NCBI RefSeq assembly: GCF_012844455.2
Contig: NZ_JABBCQ020000001.1
Coordinates: 372,001-436,000, forward strand
Source: Comamonas suwonensis
GTDB taxonomy: Bacteria; Pseudomonadota; Gammaproteobacteria; Burkholderiales; Burkholderiaceae_C
DNA: 64,000 nucleotides
Direction of reading: 5' to 3'
The notes under the pieces were generated by a model. That model saw nothing but the letters and a program-made list of their open reading frames with translations, was not told the origin of the DNA and searched no databases. This document shows positions 8,700-17,412 of the stretch, in pieces. A program made the translations under genes and the position numbers. Positions within the stretch are counted from its first letter, which is position 1, and every line of letters starts with the position of its first letter.

Positions 8700-9846
8700 A
8701 ACGCGCTCCGCCACGATCTGATATGCCGGCACTGACATTGCCCCCTTGCGAGGTGACCAAGGCCTTGACGATGGACAGGCCCAGTCCCGAACCCTCTCTG
8801 CGGCGCTTTCCCGGGGCCTGCGCAAAGCGCTGGAAGGGGTGGGCCTGAAGGTCCGAGTCAAGGCCAGGCCCGGCATCGCTGACGCTGAGTGTGACCCAGT
8901 GCTGGCCTTGTTGATCAGATTCGGCGTGCACCTGAATGCCCAGCCAGTGGCCGTTGCTGGCATGGCGCAGCACATTGCCGATCAGGTTGCTGGTGATCTG
9001 GCGCAGCCGGTCTGCATCGGCGCGAATGTCCGTGCTGCCGTTGCCCTCCTGCATGGGAAGGTCCAGTGACAAAGCCATGTCGAACTTTTGCAGCTGCGGG
9101 TGCAGCTCTTCCACCACCTCTCCCACCAGCGTTGCCAGGTCAACGCGCTCTTTGCGCAGGGACAGCTGCCCTGCACCGGCCATGGAGAGCGTGTGCAGAT
9201 CGCCCACCAGGCGGCCTAGATGCTCGACCTGGGCCAGCAGCACTTTCATCTCAGGTTGGCTGGTGTCGATCACACCATCGCAGATGGCATGCAGTCTTGC
9301 CTGCAGAACGGTCAGCGGGGTGCGTAGTTCGTGGGAGATAGATGCTGTCGTGGCCAGCCGCTCCGCTTCAAATGACTCCAGCGAATCGACCATGCCATTG
9401 AAGGCGTCGATCATCTCTGCCATCTCACCATGGGCATTGCCTTTGACTGCGCGGTAGCCCAGTTCGCCGCGCTTCACATGGGTGGCCACTTCAACCATGG
9501 AGGCGAGTGGGCTGGTGATGCGGCGCGAAATCCAGAATCCCATGGCCATGCCGAAGGGCAGGCTCACCGCAAGACCGATCACCAGAGACCATTTTTCTCC
9601 AAAAAGGCGGTCGCCTTCCCAATATTCAGAATAGATTTGTAAGGCTCTGGGGCTGTCTTCCAGGTCGTGAGACTTCAGTGTTTCCAGCTCGACCTTGATG
9701 GGGCTTGGCAGGTGGCGGTAGAACTCGCGGTACTGCAGCTCAGAAAACGCCAACACGCCAATGGCCAGAGAGGCAATGGCCAACAGGACCGCAGCAGTGA
9801 TCCACAGGCCAAAGCGAACCCAGATGCGGTTCAGTCCCAGGGCCAT
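8674..9846 (-). CDS. Sensor histidine kinase (BaeS-like)
   Basis: Encodes 390 residues. Two membrane helices (about 13-33 and 86-106) bracket a short periplasmic loop of about 50 residues. HAMP-type linker (about 107-160), H-box SISHELRTPL with phospho-acceptor His172, N-box (SNLIGNVLRHA), and G-boxes (SDAGPGLD, GSGLGLSIV) follow. It overlaps the response regulator gene by 16 bases, so the two form one operon. The small periplasmic domain is typical of kinases sensing membrane or envelope state. It faces an efflux-type operon, its likely target. Confidence 0.93.
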   Translation of the reverse strand: MALGLNRIWVRFGLWITAAVLLAIASLAIGVLAFSELQYREFYRHLPSPIKVELETLKSHDLEDSPRALQIYSEYWEGDRLFGEKWSLVIGLAVSLPFGMAMGFWISRRITSPLASMVEVATHVKRGELGYRAVKGNAHGEMAEMIDAFNGMVDSLESFEAERLATTASISHELRTPLTVLQARLHAICDGVIDTSQPEMKVLLAQVEHLGRLVGDLHTLSMAGAGQLSLRKERVDLATLVGEVVEELHPQLQKFDMALSLDLPMQEGNGSTDIRADADRLRQITSNLIGNVLRHASNGHWLGIQVHAESDQQGQHWVTLSVSDAGPGLDSDLQAHPFQRFAQAPGKRRREGSGLGLSIVKALVTSQGGNVSAGISDRGGARFTVRFPRL

Positions 9847-10580
9847 AAACGGTAACCAATGCCGCGAACGGTTTCGATCAGGCCGTCCTGGCCAGCCAGT
9901 TGCAGCTTGCGCCGGAGCTTGGAGAGGTGAGAGTCGATGACGCGCTCCAGCGCATCGCTTTCAGGCAGGCAATTTTCAATCAGGTAAGAGCGTGAAAAGC
10001 AGCGGCGTGGCTGGGCGGCCAGACAGGCCAGAAGGCGAAACTCTGTGAGTGTGAGTGACAGCGAAACCGGATTGCCTTGATCGTCATAAACAGCAGCGCT
10101 GTGGGCTTCTACATCGATCTCGATGGGGCCGACACGGATGGGGGCTGCCACCGGTGCTGGCTTGGCCTGTGTACGGCGCAGCACGGCACGCACGCGTGCT
10201 ACGACTTCGGGGGGGTTGAAGGGCTTGACCACATAGTCGTCCGCTCCCATGCGCAGTGCCAGCAGCTTGTCCACATCGTCAGCCAGTGCGGTGACCATGA
10301 TGACCGGCACATCGCCGTCGCTGCGGATCATCTTCAGCACATCCACGCCATCGACCTTGGGCAGGTGGATGTCGAGCAGCACCAGATCGGGGCGCAACTG
10401 GCGAAAGCTCTGCAGCGCTTCTTCCCCGTCATGCGCCATGCGAATGCGCAGACCGTCGCGTTCCAGATAAGCGCTGAGTACACCGGCGATATTGGGCTCA
10501 TCCTCGACGACGAGAACCAGAGGTGTCGAAGTGGGCTGAGAAAAGCTTGTCATGGTTTTGTGTGCAGAAAAGTCATGCAT
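9831..10580 (-). CDS. OmpR-family response regulator (BaeR-like)
   Basis: Encodes 249 residues; an ATG at 10553 would give 240. The receiver domain has the acidic pair EDE and phospho-acceptor Asp70 in DLVLLDIHLP, then Thr and Lys switch residues (VTAL, VVKPF). A winged-helix DNA-binding domain follows, with the typical ending TVRGIGYRL. Its promoter shares the 202-bp region with the outer-membrane factor gene at 10783. That arrangement suggests it controls the nine-gene operon and itself. Confidence 0.93.
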   Translation of the reverse strand: MHDFSAHKTMTSFSQPTSTPLVLVVEDEPNIAGVLSAYLERDGLRIRMAHDGEEALQSFRQLRPDLVLLDIHLPKVDGVDVLKMIRSDGDVPVIMVTALADDVDKLLALRMGADDYVVKPFNPPEVVARVRAVLRRTQAKPAPVAAPIRVGPIEIDVEAHSAAVYDDQGNPVSLSLTLTEFRLLACLAAQPRRCFSRSYLIENCLPESDALERVIDSHLSKLRRKLQLAGQDGLIETVRGIGYRLWPWD

Positions 10581-10782
10581 CTAGCGGACCCACTGAAACG
10601 TGTTATCCACCCATTATGGGCTGCAGTGGCTGCAAGAAGAAATTGCAGACTCATCTCCATAATTCCTCCATAAATCCTGCAATCAGGCGAAAACTTCTTA
10701 CCGTTCAATGGCGAAATGGATAGTTGTTTCTGCCTTCCACGGGTTTTCTGGATGAGAACCCATAGCTTGACCTAACAGCGCT

Positions 10783-12198
10783 GTGAAATCTCCCCTTCAG
10801 GCTTCGCGCCTTCGTTTCGGTAGTCTGTGCCTGTGCGCCATGTCATTGCTGGCAGGGTGCGCTGCGCCTATTGAGGTGCGACTGGATTCGGGTGCGCCAG
10901 CGCAATGGCAGCAAGCATCTGCCCAAAGAGCGAGCAATTCCGAGCTGGCGCAATGGTGGCGGGGCTGGAATGATCCGGCGTTGAATGCGCTGGTCGATGA
11001 GGCGTTGGCCCAGAATCTCGATGTCGCCCAGGCCGTTTTGCGGCTGCGTCAGCAGCGTCTGCTGGCGGATACGGCGGGCTCGGCATTCTTGCCTGCCGTT
11101 GCTGTTGGTGCGCGCACGCTTCAGGACATCGCGGCAGTTGATACCTATTTCCATGCCAGCATTGATGTGAGCTGGGACTTGGGTCTGTTTGGTGACGCAG
11201 AAGCCGCGCGCCGCTCCGGCTCGGCGAGCGTGCTGGATGCTGCTGCGCAGTTGCACGCAGCGCGGGTGGCCTTGGTGGCGGATGTGGTTCATCGCTATCT
11301 CGACATCAGACTGGCCCAGATTCAACGCAATCTGGCGAAAAAGCAGTTGCAACAAGCACAACGGCAACTGCAGCTGCTAGAAATTCGCCGTGATCAACGC
11401 CTGACGGATACCCAGACACTGGAGCTGCAGCAATTGCAGCTGCGCACCCAGGAGGCGCAGCTGGCTTTGTTGAACGAAAGCCAGAAGCGCGCAGCCCATG
11501 CATTGGCAGCCCTGCTGGGGCGAGATCGCCCTGAGTTGCAATGGTTGCAGTCCAAGGCTGATGCAGCGTTGCCCACTTTGCAGGCCTTAGAGGTGCTGCC
11601 AGCCGATTTGCTGCGCAAACGTCCTGATATTCAAAGTGCTGAAGCCGCTGTAGAGCAGGCCGCTGCCGAAGTGGGTGTGGCCCGCGCCGCTCTTTACCCG
11701 CGCCTGATGCTGACGGGTTCGCTGCTGTACTCATTCAACATCACCCGCAATCACCGCTCGACTTCGGACTCCATCCCCATGCTGGGCCCGCAGATTGATA
11801 TTCCGCTGTTTGACTGGAGCCGCCGCCGTGCGGTAGCCGATGGCAAGGAGCTGGCGCTGCAGTCCAGCATCAAGGCCTATCGTCAGGCTGTACTCATTGG
11901 CATCGCTGAGGCGGAAGGCTCGTTAGCTGCAGTGGCTGCCCAGCAGCAGCGACAGCAATCATTGCTCGCTGCTCAGCAAATTCACCAATCGCGTGATAAA
12001 GCGCAGGCGGTGCGTCAGCAACTGGGCCTGTCCAGTGATCTGGCCGGTGCGGAAAATGCACGTGCCAGCTTGCAGTTGCAAAGCGAGATGGCAACGGCCA
12101 AGGCTGCCGAGGCACTGGCTTATGTCGCACTTTACAAAGCCGTGGGTGCGGCGCCACTGGATCCCGTCGTTATTCAGACTGCCGAGGTGAAGCCTTGA
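10783..12198 (+). CDS. Outer-membrane efflux lipoprotein, TolC/NodT family
   Basis: Encodes 471 residues. The N-terminus is a lipoprotein signal (SLLAGC lipobox). The body has the duplicated TolC/OEP pattern: WNDPALNALVDEALAQN, then LPADLLRKRPDIQSAE characteristic of the NodT subfamily, and long Gln/Ala-rich helices for the periplasmic barrel. It forms the outer-membrane exit duct for a tripartite pump. It is the first gene of a nine-gene operon and overlaps the ABC permease gene by four bases. The response regulator gene diverges from it. Confidence 0.93.
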   Translation: MKSPLQASRLRFGSLCLCAMSLLAGCAAPIEVRLDSGAPAQWQQASAQRASNSELAQWWRGWNDPALNALVDEALAQNLDVAQAVLRLRQQRLLADTAGSAFLPAVAVGARTLQDIAAVDTYFHASIDVSWDLGLFGDAEAARRSGSASVLDAAAQLHAARVALVADVVHRYLDIRLAQIQRNLAKKQLQQAQRQLQLLEIRRDQRLTDTQTLELQQLQLRTQEAQLALLNESQKRAAHALAALLGRDRPELQWLQSKADAALPTLQALEVLPADLLRKRPDIQSAEAAVEQAAAEVGVARAALYPRLMLTGSLLYSFNITRNHRSTSDSIPMLGPQIDIPLFDWSRRRAVADGKELALQSSIKAYRQAVLIGIAEAEGSLAAVAAQQQRQQSLLAAQQIHQSRDKAQAVRQQLGLSSDLAGAENARASLQLQSEMATAKAAEALAYVALYKAVGAAPLDPVVIQTAEVKP

Positions 12199-13343
12199 TT
12201 GCGCTGGCACGCAAGACGCTGATTCATGAATGGCGGCGCTTTGTCCCATCGGTGTTTGCCGTGGGATTTTCAGGCGTTCTGCTGGCCATGCAGGCCGCGC
12301 TGGTGCTGGGGATTTTTGGCTCAGCTGCGGTTTATGTGACGGCCTCATCGGCCGACCTATGGGTTGGCTATCCGGGCACGCAGAGTGTCAACTTCGGCCG
12401 CAACATTGGTAGTGATGTGGAAATGCGCTTGCGCATGGATCCTGAAGTGGAGGCTGTGGAGCCTTATGTCTGGGTCGATGGCGATTGGCGCGCTCGCACC
12501 CGCGCACAAGGCGCTGCAGGCGGTGGCGTTTCAGTCTATTTGTCGGGCATCAGCGCGATGGATCAATCCATGATGTTCACCAAGGTGCTTACTTCCTGGC
12601 AGCGTCAGCTGCTGCGCGAGCCGGGTGCCGTGATTGTGGATCGCGCTGATCTGGGCACATTGGGTGCGCAAGAAGGCAGCGTTGCCTGGATCAACAACCA
12701 TGCGGTGAAGATTGTGGCGGCCGTCGATGGCCTGCGTGGACTGGGCGGTGTCAACGTTCTGGCTTCGCTCAGCACGGCACGCGAGATTGCAGAAACTACC
12801 GCGGTAAACGGCAGCACCTATTTTGTGGCCCGCCTCAAACCGGGCGCCAAACCGCAAGAGGCTCAGCGGCGCTTGAGTGAAACCGGCAGCAGCTTTGGCC
12901 CTTATGAGGTGTGGACTGCCGACGCCTTTGCCAGGCGCTCGCAGCGCTACTGGATGCTGGACACCGGTGCTGGCGCTGGCGTGCTCTTTATGGCCGTCAT
13001 CGTGTGTCTGGTGGGTGCAATTGTGACCAGCCAGTCGCTGAAGGCCGTGGTTGCCGGTTCAGCACGTGAATATGCTGTGCTTAATGCACTGGGCGTCAGC
13101 CGTGCATCGCTGGGCCGTGTGGTGGTCGAGCAGGCCTGCTGGATCGGCGGTCTGGGCTTTGTGCTGGCGGCCTTGACCAGCGTTGTGCTGCTGAGCGTTG
13201 CCGCAACCTATCGTGTGCCGGTGGCGCTCAATATGGCGGCGGTGCTTGCCTGCGCCATTCTGATCGCGGTGCTGTCCCTGCTGTCCGGTTTGGGCGCGAT
13301 GCGCAGCTTGTTGCGTGCCGACCCGGCCACCTTGCTGCGTTGA
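12195..13343 (+). CDS. ABC transporter permease, FtsX/MacB-like (DevC type)
   Basis: Encodes 382 residues. It starts with TTG inside the stop of the preceding gene, with GAGGTGAAG upstream, which indicates coupled translation. One N-terminal helix (about 18-42), a periplasmic domain of about 200 residues, and three C-terminal helices (about 255-280, 305-330, 340-362) give the FtsX/MacB topology. The signature AREYAVLNALGVSRASL precedes the last helices. With the next two genes it forms a DevBCA-like mechanotransmission-type exporter rather than a channel-type importer. Confidence 0.9.
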   Translation: MIALARKTLIHEWRRFVPSVFAVGFSGVLLAMQAALVLGIFGSAAVYVTASSADLWVGYPGTQSVNFGRNIGSDVEMRLRMDPEVEAVEPYVWVDGDWRARTRAQGAAGGGVSVYLSGISAMDQSMMFTKVLTSWQRQLLREPGAVIVDRADLGTLGAQEGSVAWINNHAVKIVAAVDGLRGLGGVNVLASLSTAREIAETTAVNGSTYFVARLKPGAKPQEAQRRLSETGSSFGPYEVWTADAFARRSQRYWMLDTGAGAGVLFMAVIVCLVGAIVTSQSLKAVVAGSAREYAVLNALGVSRASLGRVVVEQACWIGGLGFVLAALTSVVLLSVAATYRVPVALNMAAVLACAILIAVLSLLSGLGAMRSLLRADPATLLR

Positions 13344-13353
13344 GGGTGCAAGC

Positions 13354-14109
13354 ATGCACGTCATGACGAACGAACGACTCCATACCCCGCCTGCGGCGAA
13401 TACGGCTGCTCCCAGTCTTGAGGCCGTGAGTCTTGAAAAATCATTTGTCTCCGGCATCGTTCAGGTGCATGTCCTGCAAGGGCTTTCTGTCAGTCTTCAA
13501 CCCGGTGAGCTGAGCCTGATTTCGGGTCCATCAGGTTGTGGCAAGAGCACCTTGCTGTCGCTCATGTCCGGTTTGCAAAAGCCGGATGGTGGCCGTGCCA
13601 TGGCGCTGGGGCAGGACTTGGCAAAGATGAGCATTGGCGCACTGGAAAAATTTCGCCTGCGCCATACCGGCTTTGTCTTTCAGGGCTTCAATCTGTTCCC
13701 CGCACTGACAGCGCTGGAGCAGGTTCAGCTGCCTCTGGGCTATATGGGTCTCAAGAACGGAGAGACACTGCGCCGCGCCAAGGATGCGTTGGATGAAGTT
13801 GGCTTGTCGCACCGCAGTCATATGCGTCCCGCGCAACTCTCCGGTGGTGAAAAGCAGCGCGTTGCGATTGCCAGAGCCATTGCCAAGCAGCCCCAGCTTT
13901 TGTTTGCCGATGAGCCCACTAGCGCACTGGATGCGGAAAGTGGCCAGCGTGTCATTGATCTGCTACACCGTGCGGCCCGCAGCCATGGCACGACGGTGCT
14001 GTGCGTCAGTCATGACCCACGGCTGGTGCGCCACGCCGATCGTGTGCTGGGCATGGAAGACGGCGCTATCCGCAGCGACTGGCGCCAGAACAGCCCCATC
14101 AAGGAATAA
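13354..14109 (+). CDS. ABC transporter ATP-binding protein (LolD/MacB/DevA type)
   Basis: Encodes 251 residues from the ATG at 13354 (GAGGG upstream). Walker A GPSGCGKST, Q-loop FQGFNLFP, signature LSGGEKQRVAIARA, Walker B LLFADEPTSALD and the switch histidine in VSHD are all intact. It powers the permease of the preceding gene. Spacing to its neighbours is 10 and 3 bases, within the same operon. The N-terminal 25 residues are a poorly conserved extension. Confidence 0.93.
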   Translation: MHVMTNERLHTPPAANTAAPSLEAVSLEKSFVSGIVQVHVLQGLSVSLQPGELSLISGPSGCGKSTLLSLMSGLQKPDGGRAMALGQDLAKMSIGALEKFRLRHTGFVFQGFNLFPALTALEQVQLPLGYMGLKNGETLRRAKDALDEVGLSHRSHMRPAQLSGGEKQRVAIARAIAKQPQLLFADEPTSALDAESGQRVIDLLHRAARSHGTTVLCVSHDPRLVRHADRVLGMEDGAIRSDWRQNSPIKE

Positions 14110-14112
14110 TTC

Positions 14113-15048
14113 ATGAACCGTAGCCCATTGTGTTTCAGCCTCAGTTCGGGTGTGCCGCTGCTTGCGGCGGCTCTGCTGTTGCTGGGTGGGTGCTCGCCAG
14201 CGCAGGATTCTGCATCGCCCGCTTCTGTTGCTGCTGCGCAGGCCAGGCCGCAAAGTCAGGTCGCCGTTGCCCGCGGCAAGATTGATGTGGAGGGCGGTTT
14301 GCTGGACCTCGCATCACCTGCCGCTGGCGTGGTCCAGCAGTTACTGATCAAGGAAGGCCAGAGCGTGCAAAAGGGCCAGGTCTTGCTGCGCTTGGCCGAT
14401 GATGCCGCCCGCGCCGATCTGGCCGTCGCCGAATCGGAGCAGCAACTGGCGCAAACCAAGCTCAAGGCCAGGCAAGAGCGTTTGCCGGCACTCAAGACAA
14501 CGCTGACGCGCTGGCAGGCTGCAGCCAAGCAAGGTGCGGCCGATTTACAGAATGTGGATGAAGCCGCCCAGTCTCTGCGCGATGCGCAGGCTGAAGTGGA
14601 TATTGCCGCCGCCGAAGCATCCGTGGCCAAACACAAGGTCGAGCAGCTGCGAGCCTTGCAACAGCGCCACGAGTTGCGTGCACCGGAGGCCGCCACCGTC
14701 ATCCGCTTGACGGCACACGCCGGCAGCATGCTGCAAAGCGGCAGCCCTGTGGCGGTGCTGCTACCCCAGCGCCCGCTGATCGTGCGTGCTGAAGTCAACG
14801 AGAGCTTTGTGGCTGCTATTCGTGAGGGCATGAAGGCCCAAGTGGCCGTGGATGGCGACGGCGGTGCAAACAAGTTTGAATTTCCATCGGCCACGGTGTT
14901 GCGAGTCAGCCCTGTCTACGGCCCGGCGCGCCTGCAGGATGACACCCAGCGCGGCCCGGTACGAGTGGTCGAATCTGTGCTGGTGTTTGACCAGCCGCCT
15001 GTCAATGCCAAAGTAGGTCAGAACGTGAGGGTCAGCTTCCATGAATAA
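14113..15048 (+). CDS. Periplasmic adaptor (HlyD/DevB-like membrane fusion protein), lipoprotein
   Basis: Encodes 311 residues with lipobox LLGGCS. A split lipoyl/barrel-sandwich domain (ASPAAGVVQQLLIKEGQSVQKGQ on one side, HELRAPEAATVIRLT on the other) flanks a helical hairpin (about 95-180). A beta-barrel part follows (LIVRAEVNESFVAAIREG). It links the inner-membrane ABC complex with the outer-membrane factor of the same operon. Its last eight bases overlap the next gene. Confidence 0.9.
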   Translation: MNRSPLCFSLSSGVPLLAAALLLLGGCSPAQDSASPASVAAAQARPQSQVAVARGKIDVEGGLLDLASPAAGVVQQLLIKEGQSVQKGQVLLRLADDAARADLAVAESEQQLAQTKLKARQERLPALKTTLTRWQAAAKQGAADLQNVDEAAQSLRDAQAEVDIAAAEASVAKHKVEQLRALQQRHELRAPEAATVIRLTAHAGSMLQSGSPVAVLLPQRPLIVRAEVNESFVAAIREGMKAQVAVDGDGGANKFEFPSATVLRVSPVYGPARLQDDTQRGPVRVVESVLVFDQPPVNAKVGQNVRVSFHE

Positions 15049-15754
15049 GCGAATTCAAATTCTTCCTTCATCCAATGGCACAGCTTTGACGGGCTGGATG
15101 GTGCAAAGCGATTTTGACGGCACCATCAGCCTGCTGGATGTGACGGACACCTTGCTCAACCGCTTTGGCAAGCCGGGCTGGCAGGAACTGGAAGACGCCT
15201 GGGAGCGTGGCGACATCGGCTCACGCGAATGCATGAAAGGTCAGGTCGCCTTGCTGGACATGAGCGAGGCCGAGCTGCAGACCCACCTGGATACGATTGA
15301 GATTGACGGGCACTTCATTCGCTTTGTGCAAGAAGCCAAAGCGCTGGGCATCAAGGTTCAGGTCGTCAGTGACGGCATCGACTATGCCATTCGTCATGTG
15401 CTCGAACGCAATGGTCTGGGTGATCTGGAAGTCATTGCCAACCATCTGGTGCAAACCGGCGAGCGCAGCTGGCGCCTTGACTCTCCCTGGGCCAGCAATC
15501 ATTGCGCACGCGCCAGTGGCAACTGCAAGTGCGAACGCCTGGCAGAGCAACAGGCCGACCATGGTCGCGTGCTCTATATCGGCGACAGCACCTCAGATTT
15601 TTGCGTCTCTGGCAAGGCCGACTTTGTGCTGGCCAAGTACAAGCTCATCGCCTATTGCGAGAGCAATGGCATTGCCCATGCGCGATTTGAGCATTTTGGT
15701 CAGGCGACTCAACTGCTCGAGCAAGTTGTTTTCGGTATGGAGCAAGTGGCATGA
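15041..15754 (+). CDS. HAD-superfamily phosphatase, MtnX/PSP-like
   Basis: Encodes 237 residues. HAD motifs are intact: I, DFDGT (nucleophile Asp24, acid Asp26); II, VVSDG; III, GDSTSDFC. A small cap domain lies between. A cysteine cluster HCARASGNCKC is present, as in the phosphoserine-phosphatase-like MtnX group. It removes a phosphate from a small molecule. No methionine-salvage gene is near, so MtnX function is unlikely. The overlap with both neighbours ties it to the export operon, where it may dephosphorylate a pathway intermediate. Confidence 0.85.
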   Translation: MNKRIQILPSSNGTALTGWMVQSDFDGTISLLDVTDTLLNRFGKPGWQELEDAWERGDIGSRECMKGQVALLDMSEAELQTHLDTIEIDGHFIRFVQEAKALGIKVQVVSDGIDYAIRHVLERNGLGDLEVIANHLVQTGERSWRLDSPWASNHCARASGNCKCERLAEQQADHGRVLYIGDSTSDFCVSGKADFVLAKYKLIAYCESNGIAHARFEHFGQATQLLEQVVFGMEQVA

Positions 15755-16662
15755 GTGCTGCCGATGGTCTGATTCAGGCGCAGCAAAGCTCTTTGCAGGA
15801 GGTTTGCCTGACGCCGAATGAGTTCGTCATGCCCGGCGAAGGCCCGAATGCGCGCATTGGCGTGCTGCTGATTCATGGCCTGACGGGAACTCCTGCCGAG
15901 ATGCGATTACTGGGGAAGGGCTTGAACAAACAAGGCTTCACCATCTACGGCGTGCAACTGGCGGGCCACTGCGCAGCGATGGAAGACCTCGTGGCATCGC
16001 GCTGGACGGACTGGCTGCGCAGTGTGGAGTCTGGCCTGCTGCGCTTTGGCAGGCATGTCGATCATGTCGTGGTTGCGGGGCTGTCCATGGGTTCGCTGCT
16101 GTCGCTGGCAGCCGCGCAAAAACACCCGGACAAGGTAGCGGGTGTGGGCGCGTTGTCGACCACCTTTCGCTATGACGGCTGGAGCATTCCTTCATACACG
16201 CGGCTTGCATTCTTGCTGCCGCTGTTCCGTCTGCTGGGTATTGGCCGCAACAGCGTATTCATGGAAGCACCGCCTTACGGCATCAAGGACGAAGCTCTGC
16301 GCGCCCGCATTGTGGAGCAGATGAACAGTGGCGACAGTTCTGCCGCTGGCCTGCCCGGAAACCCGTGGTGGAGTGTGATCGAGCTGCGTGCACTGTCGGC
16401 CCATGTGATGAAAAACCTGCCGCAGATGCGTTCGCCCTGTCTGGTTCTGCACGCCAGGGAAGACGATATTTCCTCGGTCAGCAATGCCCATGACATTGAG
16501 CGAATTGCCGTGAACTCGCATGTGGAATTGGTGCTGCTGGACAACTGTTATCACATGATCACCATCGATCGTGAGCGACGCACCGTGATCGCCAAGCTGA
16601 ACGAATTCATAGAGCGCATTGCCCATGCCGCAGCGCCTGCCAGGGGTGTGAATGGGCAGTGA
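15751..16662 (+). CDS. Alpha/beta hydrolase, carboxylesterase/lysophospholipase-like
   Basis: Encodes 303 residues. The oxyanion region is LLIHGLTGTPAEM, the nucleophile Ser112 sits in GLSMGS, the acid is probably in HAREDDISS and the histidine in NCYHMIT. This is the Est30-like carboxylesterase/serine aminopeptidase pattern, with an inserted lid (about 145-200). No signal peptide is seen, so it is cytoplasmic. It may hydrolyse or transfer an acyl group in the pathway encoded by this operon. It overlaps the genes on both sides. Confidence 0.87.
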   Translation: MSAADGLIQAQQSSLQEVCLTPNEFVMPGEGPNARIGVLLIHGLTGTPAEMRLLGKGLNKQGFTIYGVQLAGHCAAMEDLVASRWTDWLRSVESGLLRFGRHVDHVVVAGLSMGSLLSLAAAQKHPDKVAGVGALSTTFRYDGWSIPSYTRLAFLLPLFRLLGIGRNSVFMEAPPYGIKDEALRARIVEQMNSGDSSAAGLPGNPWWSVIELRALSAHVMKNLPQMRSPCLVLHAREDDISSVSNAHDIERIAVNSHVELVLLDNCYHMITIDRERRTVIAKLNEFIERIAHAAAPARGVNGQ

Positions 16663-17020
16663 TCTCTCGCCGTTGGTGGTGACGCTGTGGGTGCTTAATG
16701 TGTTGGTAGACAGCGGCGGTCAACTCGCCTTCAAGGCCGCAGCCAGTGAGCCGGGTGCGCGCGATGGCATGGAGCGCTGGCGCTTCATGCTGGCCCGCCC
16801 CTGGTTGTGGGTAGGCATTGCCTGCTATGTGGCTGAGTTTGTGGTCTGGCTGGCGTTTTTGTCGCTGGTGCCACTGTCGGATGGGGTGTTGCTGGGCTCC
16901 ATCAACATCGTCGCCATCATGATTCTGGGCCGGGTTCTGTTCCGCGAAAAACTCGCTCCCATGCGGGTTGTGGGCATTGTGCTGGTCTCCATCGGTGTGG
17001 CCATAGTGGGACTGCATTGA
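16652..17020 (+). CDS. Four-helix EmrE/ArnE-like membrane protein (first of pair)
   Basis: Encodes 122 residues, almost all in four predicted membrane helices. The pattern (LWVLNVLVDSGGQLAFKAAA, then LGSINIVAIMILGRVLF and GIVLVSIGVAIVG) matches the EmrE-like half-size transporters of the drug/metabolite superfamily, which work as pairs. ATG follows an AGGGG site and overlaps the preceding gene by 11 bases. ArnE/ArnF, which flip aminoarabinose-lipid, are the closest functional analogy, by size and pairing only. Confidence 0.82.
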   Translation: MGSDLSPLVVTLWVLNVLVDSGGQLAFKAAASEPGARDGMERWRFMLARPWLWVGIACYVAEFVVWLAFLSLVPLSDGVLLGSINIVAIMILGRVLFREKLAPMRVVGIVLVSIGVAIVGLH

Positions 17021-17021
17021 G

Positions 17022-17411
17022 ATGAAGCGTTTCTACATCATTGGCTTTCTGGTGCTCATGGCATTTGACACGCTGGCGCAGCTGAGTTTCAAGATGGCCG
17101 GAGAGTCCGCCTTGCCGCTGGAGTTCTCCCCCGCATGGCTGGTTCGCGTGTTTGGTCAGCCCTGGATTTATGGTGCCTTTGTCGGCTATATCGGTGCCTT
17201 TTTTACCTGGATGAGCCTGCTCAAACACGCTCCCATCGGGCCCGCTTTTGCCGCTTCGCATCTTGAGATTATCTCGGTGCTGGCACTTTCGTACTGGCTG
17301 TTCAACGAGCCCATTGGCTGGTCGCAAATCATCGGCTGTCTGTTCATCGTGGCGGGCATCATGTGTCTGGCCGTGAGCGAGACCCCTGAGGCGGCAGAGC
17401 AGACGAGCTGA
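17022..17411 (+). CDS. Four-helix EmrE/ArnF-like membrane protein (second of pair)
   Basis: Encodes 129 residues with four hydrophobic helices. The first helix has AFDTLAQLSFKMAGES, echoing the QLAFKAA of its partner. A C-terminal EAMA-like half follows (IISVLALSYWLFNEPIGWSQIIG). One base separates it from the previous stop and one from the next start. The adjacent pair probably forms a heterodimer that moves a lipid-linked or amphipathic substrate across the inner membrane. Confidence 0.82.
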   Translation: MKRFYIIGFLVLMAFDTLAQLSFKMAGESALPLEFSPAWLVRVFGQPWIYGAFVGYIGAFFTWMSLLKHAPIGPAFAASHLEIISVLALSYWLFNEPIGWSQIIGCLFIVAGIMCLAVSETPEAAEQTS

Positions 17412-17412
17412 G

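Noticed and set aside
15041-15754. Methionine-salvage phosphatase MtnX
   Set aside because: Family similarity is to the MtnX/PSP-like HAD group, but no mtn gene is near and the operon context is export and lipid-type chemistry.
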